A stretch of DNA of 64,000 nucleotides from JALYYC01 sp039922495. Lineage in GTDB: Bacteria; Chloroflexota; Dormibacteria; CF-121. Positions 1 to 8,061 of the stretch are shown here, piece by piece (within the stretch, counting starts at the first letter, position 1; the number at the start of each line of letters is the position of its first letter). The stretch spans positions 1 to 64,000 of the forward strand of contig JBDTEO010000022.1 in NCBI GenBank assembly GCA_039922495.1, written 5' to 3'. A model generated the notes under the pieces. That model was not told the DNA's origin. It did not search any database and was given only the letters and a program-made list of their open reading frames with translations. The position numbers were made by a program, and so were the translations under genes.

Positions 1-4
1 CGGC

Positions 5-1093
5 GTGAAAGTCGCCGTCGCCATGAGCGGCGGCGTCGACTCATCAGTGGCGGCGGCGCTGATGCGTGACGAGGGCCACGACGTCTTCGGTGTGACGCTC
101 CAACTCTGGCCCAAGGAGATGGCCGCCCGGGACTTCGACAAGCACCATGGGTGCTGTTCGCTCGATGCGGTCGAGGATGCCCGTCGCGTGGCGACGGCCC
201 TGGGGATCCCCTATTACGTCCTCAACTTCGAGGGCGAGTTTCGCACCGCGGTCATCGATCCTTTTACGGAGTCGTACCTTGAGGGACGGACCCCGAACCC
301 CTGCATCCGCTGCAACGAGACCATCAAGTTCGGGCTCCTGCTCAAAAAGGCACTGGCGCTCGGCGCGGACGTCCTGGCGACCGGGCATTACGCGCGGATC
401 GAAGAGGGCGACGAGGGCTTCGTCCTCAAAAAGGCGGTCGATCAGCGCAAAGACCAGTCCTACGTGCTCTACCAGCTTGGCCAGCGTGAGCTCCGCTCGC
501 TGCGGTTCCCGGTCGGCGCCTTCACCAAGGCGGAGGTTCGGTCGCGAGCCGCCGAACTTGGCCTCGTCACCGCGATGAAGCCGGAGAGTCAGGAGATTTG
601 CTTCGTGGCCGACGGAAGCTACCGGACCCTGCTCAAGGACCGATTCGGCGACCGGGTCCGATCGGGGCCGATCCTCGACGAGGCCGGTGCTGTCGTGGGT
701 GAGCACGATGGCATCGCCCTGTATACGGTCGGGCAACGCTCCGGCTTGCGGCTGCGGCCGTCCGGGCCGGCGGATGGCCCCCGCTACGTCAGCGCCATCG
801 ACCCGGTCGCGAACACGCTCACGATCGCGGGGAACGACCGGTTGCTGAAGCGCAGCTGCGTCGCCGACGACGTCCGCTATGTCAGCGGCCGGCCACCGGC
901 CAGGGCCTTTCCCGCGACCGTGAAGGTCCGCTCGCACGCGCTCGAAGCGGAAGCGGTGATCGCCCCGGAGGGCCGCCAGGCGGGCATCGAGTTTGCCGAA
1001 GCGCAGCGCGCGCTTGCCCCGGGTCAGGCCGCCGTCTTCTACGACGGCGACCGCGTGATCGGCGGCGGCTCGATCGCCTCGCTGCCACGGTGA
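5..1093 (+). CDS. mnmA: tRNA-specific 2-thiouridylase MnmA
   Basis: MnmA thiolates U34 in the wobble position of Lys, Glu and Gln tRNAs in the cytoplasm, using ATP to adenylate the uridine and a persulfide relay for sulfur. The 362-residue product has the family's usual length. Visible signatures are the PP-loop SGGVDSS at residues 8-14, the NPCIRC segment with Cys100/Cys103, and the second catalytic cysteine Cys199 in ESQEICF. The GTG start at position 5 gives a normal N-terminus (MKVAVAMSGG), so the gene is probably complete although upstream DNA is not visible. Its last bases overlap the start of the next gene. Confidence 0.96.
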   Translation: MKVAVAMSGGVDSSVAAALMRDEGHDVFGVTLQLWPKEMAARDFDKHHGCCSLDAVEDARRVATALGIPYYVLNFEGEFRTAVIDPFTESYLEGRTPNPCIRCNETIKFGLLLKKALALGADVLATGHYARIEEGDEGFVLKKAVDQRKDQSYVLYQLGQRELRSLRFPVGAFTKAEVRSRAAELGLVTAMKPESQEICFVADGSYRTLLKDRFGDRVRSGPILDEAGAVVGEHDGIALYTVGQRSGLRLRPSGPADGPRYVSAIDPVANTLTIAGNDRLLKRSCVADDVRYVSGRPPARAFPATVKVRSHALEAEAVIAPEGRQAGIEFAEAQRALAPGQAAVFYDGDRVIGGGSIASLPR

Positions 1094-1386
1094 CCAGGCT
1101 TGACCTGGCGGCGCAGCATCCCCTGCTGCCGCTGGTCGCTCAGATCGTGCTCGTCTACCTCGTCTCCCTCGGGAGCGTGCTGGCGGCGCGGCTCGCCTTG
1201 CAGGGCCGACCAGCATACTGGCTCGCGGTGCTGGGCGTCGTCTTCTTCCTGGTCGGCGCCCTCTGGGGACGCGGAACGCTGTCCGGCGGGACGACCTTCA
1301 CGGCGGTTGGGGCGGGCCTCGCGCTGGCCATCCTGGCGGTCGCCCTTGACCTGCTCTTTGGTCCGCCCTTCGGCAGCACCAAATAG
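1090..1386 (+). CDS. small integral membrane protein, function unknown
   Basis: This 98-residue protein has three hydrophobic stretches, at about residues 14-36, 42-60 and 70-90, separated by short basic or Gly-rich loops, so it is very likely a three-helix inner-membrane protein. I recognise no family motif. The GTG start overlaps the mnmA stop (GTGA), indicating translational coupling. It sits between mnmA and the flavoprotein/nuo operon, so a role near the membrane respiratory module is possible, but nothing in its sequence proves that. Confidence 0.75.
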   Translation: MTRLDLAAQHPLLPLVAQIVLVYLVSLGSVLAARLALQGRPAYWLAVLGVVFFLVGALWGRGTLSGGTTFTAVGAGLALAILAVALDLLFGPPFGSTK

Positions 1387-1394
1387 CATTACGG

Positions 1395-2174
1395 GTGATG
1401 GACGCCTCCGACAAATACATGAGCGCGGCGATCGTCCGCCGCCAGGACTACGGTCCGACCCTCTTCAGCGTCTGGATGCGGCCGCCCGAACCCTTGCCGT
1501 TTAAGCCGGGCCAGTACGTCGCGTTCGGTCTCCAGAACCACGACAAGGTTCTGGAGCGCGCCTTCTCGATCGTCTCCAGCCCCCTGGAGTCCGAGCTGGA
1601 ATTCTTTATCGAAATGGTGCCGGAAGGTGCGCTGTCGCCCCAACTCCACCGGCTGCAGGTCGGAGACCAGGTCCTGATGCGCAAGAAGGCCAAGGGGATC
1701 TTCAGCCTCGACGCGAAGTCCGGCCATACCAAGCATTTCCTGGTCTCCACGGTGACCGGCATCGCGCCCTACGTCAGCATGGTTCGCACGCTCGCCCGCG
1801 ATCTGCAGGAGGAGCGGGTGACCGAGCCCACCCGCCTGGTCATCCTCCAGGGCGCCGCCCGGTCGGACGAGTTTGCCTACGACCGAGAGCTGCAGGAGGC
1901 GGCTGATCGATTTCCATGGCTCACCTTCGTGCCGACCATCAGCCGTCCCTGGGAGGATCCGCAGTGGGCCGGCGAGCGGGGGAGGGTCGACGACCTGGTC
2001 CGTAAGTACTCCGACACGCTCGGCCTCGAGCCAGCCGACACCACGATTTATCTGTGCGGCAACCCGGGCATGATCGTGAACGCGCGGGACATCATGCGAC
2101 GGCGGGGGTTCGACAACGCCGCGATCAAGGAAGAGACTTACTGGGCGCCCGGGGAGGGGGAGGTTGAATATTGA
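1395..2174 (+). CDS. ferredoxin-NADP+ reductase-like FAD/NAD(P)-binding oxidoreductase
   Basis: This 259-residue flavoprotein has the two-domain FNR fold. The FAD-binding barrel carries RAFSIVSSP (about residues 56-64), the family's RxYS-type FAD motif with Phe in place of Tyr. The nucleotide-binding domain begins at LVSTVTGIAPYVSMVR (about 115-130) and contains the late CGNPGM segment. Such enzymes pass electrons between NAD(P)H and ferredoxin or flavodoxin. The start is GTG 1395 or the adjacent ATG 1398. Its 3' end overlaps nuoJ by 11 bases, so it is cotranslated with the complex I membrane arm. That suggests it belongs to a quinone-reducing electron pathway; its partner is inferred, not shown. 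Confidence 0.85.
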   Translation: MMDASDKYMSAAIVRRQDYGPTLFSVWMRPPEPLPFKPGQYVAFGLQNHDKVLERAFSIVSSPLESELEFFIEMVPEGALSPQLHRLQVGDQVLMRKKAKGIFSLDAKSGHTKHFLVSTVTGIAPYVSMVRTLARDLQEERVTEPTRLVILQGAARSDEFAYDRELQEAADRFPWLTFVPTISRPWEDPQWAGERGRVDDLVRKYSDTLGLEPADTTIYLCGNPGMIVNARDIMRRRGFDNAAIKEETYWAPGEGEVEY

Positions 2175-2790
2175 GATAGAATCTCTCGCCGTGCTCCTGA
2201 AGGGGACCGTGCCGCATTCGTTGACGGATCAACCGGCGGTCCTCATCATCTATGTGCTGCTGGTCGTCATCATCGGCGCGGCGCTCGCAAGCGTCATCTT
2301 ACGGAACGTTGTCTTCGCCATCGCGAGCTTCGCCGTCACGATGGCCGCCGTCGCCTTTGTCTACCTGATGCTGGCTCCCTTCCTGCTCTTCGCCGTGCAG
2401 CTGCTGCTGTTCACAACGATCAGCGCGGGCCTGCTCCTGGGGCTCCTGCGGACGACGACCGGGCTGACGCCGGCCCCGACGAGCCCATTTGGCTCCGAAC
2501 TTATCGGTGGTGCCGCGGTCGGCGCGGCACTGTTCGCCTTGATTGGGGTCGTGGTGGGGGCAACGAATTGGCCGGTCAAGGTGTCTGGCGGTCCCATGGA
2601 AGGCCTGGCCGGCACGCTCGCCGGCACCTACCTCGTCGGCCTCGCGGTGCTGGTCGTGCTGGTTGCCTCGGCGGCGCTGGGCGCCGGCCTGCTCGCAACG
2701 CAACGGCTGGGTCGCCGTCCGCCCGCTGCCGCCTCTGCCGCGGCGCCACGCCGGAGCCCGCGGCCGGGGCGGTCGGGCACGAACCGATGA
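2164..2790 (+). CDS. nuoJ: NADH-quinone oxidoreductase subunit J
   Basis: NuoJ is a membrane subunit of complex I next to the quinone/proton-transfer axis. The 208-residue protein has about five hydrophobic helices and a basic Pro/Ala/Arg-rich C-terminal tail of about 30 residues that is longer than in typical NuoJ. The start is TTG 2164, chosen because a strong purine-rich ribosome-binding stretch (GGGGAGGGGGAGG) lies just before it and the start falls inside the end of the upstream reductase gene. It overlaps nuoK by ATGA. Sequence divergence is high, as usual for NuoJ, but position before nuoK-L-M-N makes the call secure. Confidence 0.9.
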   Translation: MNIEIESLAVLLKGTVPHSLTDQPAVLIIYVLLVVIIGAALASVILRNVVFAIASFAVTMAAVAFVYLMLAPFLLFAVQLLLFTTISAGLLLGLLRTTTGLTPAPTSPFGSELIGGAAVGAALFALIGVVVGATNWPVKVSGGPMEGLAGTLAGTYLVGLAVLVVLVASAALGAGLLATQRLGRRPPAAASAAAPRRSPRPGRSGTNR

Positions 2791-3104
2791 CCGCGGGCCT
2801 GAACCTGGTCCTGGTCGCCTCCGCTGCCCTCTTCGCCATCGGTGCCGTCGCGTTGCTCGTGAAGCGCAGTGTGATCGTCATGCTGATCGGGAGCCAGTTG
2901 ATGCTGACCGCCGGCGGCCTGGCATTTGTCGCCTTCTCGCGCTTTGGCCTGGGTTGGGTCAACACCAATCGCGGGCCGGCCGTCGCGTTCGTTGCCGGGA
3001 CGGTGGGAGTCGCGGAGCTCGCCATCGGCGCAGCCATGGCGGTGATCATCTACCGCGAGCATCAGACGTTCCTCGCAGACGAGTACGAGTCGGTAGCGGG
3101 CTGA
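2787..3104 (+). CDS. nuoK: NADH-quinone oxidoreductase subunit K
   Basis: NuoK is a small three-helix antiporter-like subunit (MrpC/MnhC homologue) in the complex I membrane arm. The 105-residue product starts at ATG 2787, which overlaps the nuoJ stop as ATGA. Three hydrophobic helices are clear, with a family-like segment VIMLIGSQLMLTAGGLAFVAF near residues 32-52 and an acidic residue in the third helix (GVAELAIGAA), both positions expected for proton transfer. It ends one base before the nuoL GTG start. Confidence 0.93.
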   Translation: MTAGLNLVLVASAALFAIGAVALLVKRSVIVMLIGSQLMLTAGGLAFVAFSRFGLGWVNTNRGPAVAFVAGTVGVAELAIGAAMAVIIYREHQTFLADEYESVAG

Positions 3105-3105
3105 G

Positions 3106-5061
3106 GTGACCCTGACCCTCCTCGCGGCGGCCGCGCGCGGTCCGCTCGATAGCTGGAGCCCGACCTTCATCGCCTTGCTCGCGCTCCTGCTGCCGTTGAT
3201 CGCCATTCTGCTGATCGTCAGCTTCACGATCGACTCGAAGCGCTTGAGCGCCGGAACCGCCGTGTTGTTTACATTTGCCAGCACGGTCTGCGCCCTGCTG
3301 GTCCTGGCGATCGAGATCGCGCACCCGCTGCACCTTGAACGCGAGGGCACCTTCCTCCAGTTCTTCACCGGCCAATCCGGCGCCGCCGCCGAGTTCATCC
3401 TCAAATGGGGGGTGACGGCCGACCCGCTTTCGGCCGTGATGTTGATCACGGTGGCGGCGGTCAGCCTGGCCGTCCAGCTCTACGCGCTTGGCTCGATGCG
3501 CCGCGACGACGGCGTGATCCGGTTCTTTACCGTCCTGCTGTTCTCGACCTTCGCCATGTTCGGGTTCGTGCTCTCGACGAGCTATTTCGAGACCTTCCTG
3601 TTCGGCGCGCTCGGGACGGTTTCGTCCTATCTGCTGATCAGCCACTGGTGGCAGCGCGAGGAGGCGGTGACGTCCGGCGCCAGGGCGTTCATCGTCTCCG
3701 CGATCGGTGATGTCGGGTTCCTGATCGCGATCGCGTACATTGCCTTCCGGTTCAACCAATTGAACTTCCAGGCCCTCGCCGGTCACTACACCAGCGGCAA
3801 GGTGGGGAGCAACGGGCTCTTCCTGGTGGCGCTGCTGATCTTTGTCGCGGCGGCCGCCAAGTCGGCCCAGTTCCCGTTTCATGTCTGGCTTCCCGGGAGC
3901 GCGCAGGCCCCCGCCCCCGCGGCCGCCCTGATGCATTCCTCCACGGTGGCCGTGACCGGGGTCTACCTGGTCGCCCGGACCTACTCGCTGTTTTCCTCGA
4001 GCCCGCGGGCCCTGCTGGTGGTGGCGACCATCGGGGGCCTGACGGCCCTGCTCGGCACCATCTGGTCGCTCTTCCAGGACAACCTGAAGCGAGCGATCGC
4101 TTACGCCACGATGGGCGAGCTCGGCTTGATGATGCTGGCGCTCGGGATTCGAGGCTATGGAGGCGGGGTCTTCGAGCTGTTCACGCAGGCCTGGCCGAAG
4201 GCCCTCCTCTTCCTGGCGGCTGGCGTGGTCATCCGCGAGCTGCGTACTGAACAGATGCGCGAGATGGGCGGCCTCTTCCGCCGGATGCGGTTCACCGGCA
4301 CGCTGGCTTTGATCGGGCTTGCCGCGGCCGCCGGCCTCCCGCCGCTCAGCACCTTCTGGGGCAAGGACGCGATCCTCTCCCGGGCGCTGGCCAAGGGCAA
4401 CCCGGTCTGGATCGTGCTCGTCACGCTGGTCATCTTTCTGATGGCGCTCTCGCTCTTTAGGATTTTCGCGCTCGTGTTTTTGGGGGAGACCGCACGGCGG
4501 CGCCGCTTCGAGCCCGATCGGATTCGCGATGCGCGCGGACGGGTCGCGCTCGCGATGGTGCTGCTCGCCATTCCAAGCGTGCTGGTGGGCATCCGAGGAT
4601 TCCCCAGGCATAGCGACTTCCTTGGCTTCGTCGCCCTCCGTGGCGTCCCGCTTGCCAATTCCCATTTTTGGGCGGCGGCGATCGTGGCCGTGGTCAGCCT
4701 GCTCGGCGCGGCCGTGGCGTGGGCAATCTATGTTCGGCGGATGCTTCCGGCCTTCGCGCCCGGCCTCGAGCCGGCCCGCGCGGCGTTCCGGCACGGTCTG
4801 TATCTCGATCGCGCCTATCAGGTCGGCGTCGACCGCGGGCTTCTTCCTGCCAGTCGTGCGCTGGGCTGGGTTGACCGTCGCGTGATCGACGGGGGGACCG
4901 ACCTGCTTCGCGATTCGATCGTGTTCGCCTCAAGTCCGCGTGGCCGCCTGCCGCGGCTGCGACCGCAGCAGTTTGCCCTCGGGCTCTTCGTCGGCCTGCT
5001 CGGGCTGGCCGCGGTCATCATCCTGGTCGGCGCGCACTTGATCAAGGGCCTGGGCGCCTGA
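3106..5061 (+). CDS. nuoL: NADH-quinone oxidoreductase subunit L
   Basis: NuoL is the distal antiporter-like, proton-pumping subunit of complex I and carries the long lateral helix. The 651-residue protein is of normal length, with many hydrophobic helices and the characteristic PFHVWLPGSAQAPAPAAALMHSST block (about residues 259-282). The GTG start at 3106 follows nuoK by one base. Its C-terminal part has the expected amphipathic helix region and a last membrane anchor (LGLFVGLLGLAAVIILVGAHL). The stop overlaps the nuoM ATG. Confidence 0.96.
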   Translation: MTLTLLAAAARGPLDSWSPTFIALLALLLPLIAILLIVSFTIDSKRLSAGTAVLFTFASTVCALLVLAIEIAHPLHLEREGTFLQFFTGQSGAAAEFILKWGVTADPLSAVMLITVAAVSLAVQLYALGSMRRDDGVIRFFTVLLFSTFAMFGFVLSTSYFETFLFGALGTVSSYLLISHWWQREEAVTSGARAFIVSAIGDVGFLIAIAYIAFRFNQLNFQALAGHYTSGKVGSNGLFLVALLIFVAAAAKSAQFPFHVWLPGSAQAPAPAAALMHSSTVAVTGVYLVARTYSLFSSSPRALLVVATIGGLTALLGTIWSLFQDNLKRAIAYATMGELGLMMLALGIRGYGGGVFELFTQAWPKALLFLAAGVVIRELRTEQMREMGGLFRRMRFTGTLALIGLAAAAGLPPLSTFWGKDAILSRALAKGNPVWIVLVTLVIFLMALSLFRIFALVFLGETARRRRFEPDRIRDARGRVALAMVLLAIPSVLVGIRGFPRHSDFLGFVALRGVPLANSHFWAAAIVAVVSLLGAAVAWAIYVRRMLPAFAPGLEPARAAFRHGLYLDRAYQVGVDRGLLPASRALGWVDRRVIDGGTDLLRDSIVFASSPRGRLPRLRPQQFALGLFVGLLGLAAVIILVGAHLIKGLGA

Positions 5062-6527
5062 TGTTCCTCCTGAGCGCGATGGTCTGGGTCCCCGCGATCG
5101 GTGCCCTGGCGTTGCTCTTCTTCCCGGCTCGAACGCAGGCGCAGATCGGCCGCGTCCGGAACGTGGCGCTGGCCACCGCGGCCTTTACGGCTGCGCTTGG
5201 GGTCGTGATGTGGTACGGCTACCGAGACCAGAGCGGCACCTACGCCTACGAGGAGGCGCGGACCTGGCTCCCCAGCATCGGGGCGAGCTATCACCTCGGT
5301 GTGGACGGCATCAGCATGTCCCTGCTCTTGCTCTCGGGGATCGTGTTTCTCGTCGCGGTCCTGGTGGCCAACCGGATCCGTGAGAACGTCAAGGGCTTCT
5401 TCATCCTGCTGCTCGTCCTCGAGACCGGCGTCGGCGGCGCGCTCACCGCGCTCGACTTCGTCCTCTTCTTCACCTTCTGGCAAATGCAGGTGCTGCCACT
5501 CTGCTTTCTTGTCGGGCGATGGGGCGGGGCCCGCCGCCTCGCGGCGGCCTGGAAGCTGCTCGCCGTCGAGATGATCGGCAGCGCTCTCCTGCTGCTCGGG
5601 ATCCTGATCCTCTACGTCAAAGCGCCAACCCACACCTTCGACCTCGCCACGCTGCACAATCTCCAGGTACCTGGCTCGGTCGCCGGGCTGGTCTTCGCAC
5701 TCTTCTTTATCGCCTTCGCCCTGCGCCTGCCGGTGTTTCCGTTCCATACCTGGTTCACCGATGCCCAGGGCGAGGCGGCCGCGCCGGTCGCGATCGTGCT
5801 GGCCGGCATCGTCACGAAACTTGGCGCCTACGGTCTGTACCGGGTCAATGTCGGCCAGTTCCAGGCGACCCTGCACCGGGTGTCGGGTGCGGTGGCGGTC
5901 CTGGCGGTGGTCACGGTGCTCTGGGGCGCGCTGGCGGCCTTCCGTGAGGACGACCTGCGCCGGCTCGTCGGCTACCTGGTGATGAGCCACGGCGGACTTC
6001 TCGTGCTGGCGGTCGCCTCCGCCGCTCCGGTGGCGCTCAACGGGGGCGTGCTGCTGATGGTCGCCGATGGCCTGACCGCGGCGATGCTGATCGTCCTGGC
6101 CAGCACGGTTGCCGAGCGAGTCAACACCCGCTCGATCCGGGCGATGGGCGGGCTGGCTGCCCGCTTACCCAAGGGGGCGGTGCTCTGGATGCTGGGCGCG
6201 CTGGCCGCCCTCGGCCTACCCGGATTGGCCGGCTTCGTCGGCCAGTTCCTCATCCTGCTGGGCAGCTACCCGAGCCACCGCCTGGCCACCAGCCTGGTCG
6301 TGCTCGGCAGTCTCCTGACGGCCGCCGTCACGCTCTGGACCTTTCAGCGGATCTTCTTTGGCCCGGTCAACGAGGCCTACGCGAGGGTCCGCGACTTTGG
6401 CACCCTCGACCTCGGCACCAGTGTCGGGCTCTTCTGCCTGATCGTCCTGCTCGGGATCCTACCGGCGATCCTGATGGACAGCATTAACTTTTCCGTGCTT
6501 ACGTTGCTCAGCCGAGGCGGGGGATGA
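5061..6527 (+). CDS. nuoM: NADH-quinone oxidoreductase subunit M
   Basis: NuoM is the middle antiporter-like, proton-pumping subunit of complex I. The 488-residue product has about 14 hydrophobic helices. Family features include the LGVDGISMSLLLL segment (about residues 79-91), the PFHTWFTDAQGEAAAPVAIVLAGIVTK block (about 227-253) with its conserved polar positions, and a late LPGLAGFVGQFLIL segment. The start ATG overlaps the last base of nuoL's stop, and its own stop overlaps nuoN by ATGA, so it is part of one coupled operon. Confidence 0.96.
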   Translation: MFLLSAMVWVPAIGALALLFFPARTQAQIGRVRNVALATAAFTAALGVVMWYGYRDQSGTYAYEEARTWLPSIGASYHLGVDGISMSLLLLSGIVFLVAVLVANRIRENVKGFFILLLVLETGVGGALTALDFVLFFTFWQMQVLPLCFLVGRWGGARRLAAAWKLLAVEMIGSALLLLGILILYVKAPTHTFDLATLHNLQVPGSVAGLVFALFFIAFALRLPVFPFHTWFTDAQGEAAAPVAIVLAGIVTKLGAYGLYRVNVGQFQATLHRVSGAVAVLAVVTVLWGALAAFREDDLRRLVGYLVMSHGGLLVLAVASAAPVALNGGVLLMVADGLTAAMLIVLASTVAERVNTRSIRAMGGLAARLPKGAVLWMLGALAALGLPGLAGFVGQFLILLGSYPSHRLATSLVVLGSLLTAAVTLWTFQRIFFGPVNEAYARVRDFGTLDLGTSVGLFCLIVLLGILPAILMDSINFSVLTLLSRGGG

Positions 6528-7954
6528 CGCTCCAGAACCTGCTGGCCTTTTCGCCGGAGCTCTGGTTGCTGGCCGGAGCAATCGCGGTCCTGCTGCTGGC
6601 CCGCCTGAATCCTGGCGTGTCCTCGACGGCGGTGGCCCTGGGCGCGGTCATCCTGGCTTTGCTCGCCCTGCTGACGCAATTCAAGTCGACCATCACGATC
6701 CTGGACGGCGCCTTTCTGCTCGACGGCTACGCCATCTTCCTCGACGTCATCATCCTGTCGGCGGCGGCGATCGCGCTCCTGCTGACCGTGGCGGACATCA
6801 TCCCTGGCGAGTCGCGCAGCGGCGAGCTGGCAGGCCTGCTGCTGCTGGCGACTATGGGGGCGATGCTGGCGGTCTCCGCCGCGGAGATGGTCGCCCTGCT
6901 GCTGGCCCTCGAGCTGCTGGCGGTCAACCTCTATTTACTCGCCTCGCTGGCCCGCCGCGGCGGGGATGCGGCGCGTGCCGGGCTCGGATACCTCGTCCTT
7001 GGCGTCGCCGGCACCGCGGTGCTGCTCTATGGGCTCGCCCTGCTCTATGGCCTCACCGGAGAGACCAGGTTGACCGCGGTTGGCACCGCCCTCAAGGCGG
7101 TCGGGCCGAAACAGCCGGCGGTGCTGCTCGCCCTGAGCCTGCTGATCGTGGGCTTTGCCGGGAAGCTCGGGCTCACGCCGGTGCGCTGGTGGACTCGGAG
7201 CTTCGACCTCGGCGTCCCGATGCGGGTCCTCGCCTTCGTCTCATCGGTTGGCATGGTCGCCGGCTTCGGCGCCTTCGCTCGGCTGCTCTGGTCCACCTTC
7301 TACGGGACGAGCATCGGGTATGCCGCCGTGCTGGCCGCGGTGGCCGCGATCGCGATGACGGCGGGCAACCTGCTGGCGCTGGCGCAGACCAGCGTTCGAC
7401 GGCTACTGGTCTACTCGACGGTCGCCCAGGGCGGCTTTGCGCTGGCTGCGCTCGTCGACCTGCCGCGGAACGGAATCAGCGCCCTGCTGATCTTCCTCGC
7501 GGCGCTCGCGCTGACGAACCTGTGCGCGTTTGCGGCGATGATCGCATACTCCCGCGCGGTGCATAGCGACGCCATTTCGGACCTTGCCGGGATGGCGCAC
7601 GCGACGCCCGGCGTGGCGATCGTCCTCGGAATTGGTCTTGCCTCGTTGATTGGATTCCCGCCCCTGGCCGGGTTTTTTGGCAAATTCCTCGTGCTCCAGG
7701 CGGTGGCCGAGGCCGGCTACAGCTGGCTGGCCCTGGTCGGTGTGGTCAATGTGCTGCTCGCCGCGCTGTGCTACCTGCGGGTGATCCGCGTGGCGTTCCT
7801 CGACGATCCCGTCTACGAGGTCGTGCCACGGGGCTTCGACCGGTCCCTCCAGCTGGCGATGGGAGTCAGTGCCGCCGGGGTCGTCTTCCTCGGCGCGTTC
7901 CTCGGTCCGCTCCTGAGTGCGGCTGGCTACGGGCAACACGGGCTTTCTCACTGA
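6524..7954 (+). CDS. nuoN: NADH-quinone oxidoreductase subunit N
   Basis: NuoN is the antiporter-like subunit next to NuoK in complex I. The 476-residue protein is of typical length, with about 14 hydrophobic helices, a conserved lysine/glutamate pattern in the MVALLLALELLAVNLY helix (about residues 123-138), and the LIGFPPLAGFFGKFLVL block (about 377-393). It is the last gene of the reductase-nuoJKLMN run. About 107 bases follow before the next gene and I see no clear intrinsic terminator there. Confidence 0.95.
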   Translation: MTLQNLLAFSPELWLLAGAIAVLLLARLNPGVSSTAVALGAVILALLALLTQFKSTITILDGAFLLDGYAIFLDVIILSAAAIALLLTVADIIPGESRSGELAGLLLLATMGAMLAVSAAEMVALLLALELLAVNLYLLASLARRGGDAARAGLGYLVLGVAGTAVLLYGLALLYGLTGETRLTAVGTALKAVGPKQPAVLLALSLLIVGFAGKLGLTPVRWWTRSFDLGVPMRVLAFVSSVGMVAGFGAFARLLWSTFYGTSIGYAAVLAAVAAIAMTAGNLLALAQTSVRRLLVYSTVAQGGFALAALVDLPRNGISALLIFLAALALTNLCAFAAMIAYSRAVHSDAISDLAGMAHATPGVAIVLGIGLASLIGFPPLAGFFGKFLVLQAVAEAGYSWLALVGVVNVLLAALCYLRVIRVAFLDDPVYEVVPRGFDRSLQLAMGVSAAGVVFLGAFLGPLLSAAGYGQHGLSH

Positions 7955-8061
7955 GCGTCCAACAAGACCCTGACTATCACGTTTCGTCCAACCCGCGGAA
8001 CTGACCTTCAGTCGCGGCCAAAGGTAACCTTGGGCCCGATGTCCGCGTTACCAAAGGCACG

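Noticed and set aside
3046..4794. Long minus-strand open frame opposite nuoL (582 codons)
   Set aside because: Composition is extremely rich in Arg, Gly, Glu and Gln with no domain, and it is antisense to a certain nuoL. It is a by-product of high GC. Similar shadows lie opposite 4818-5990, 12426-13853, 19563-21137, 21569-23146, 32044-33411 and 59031-60614.
8024..8056. Inverted repeat GGTAAC...GTTACC before the penicillin-binding protein gene
   Set aside because: Only six bases pair across an 18-base gap and no promoter or terminator context supports it; chance is likely.
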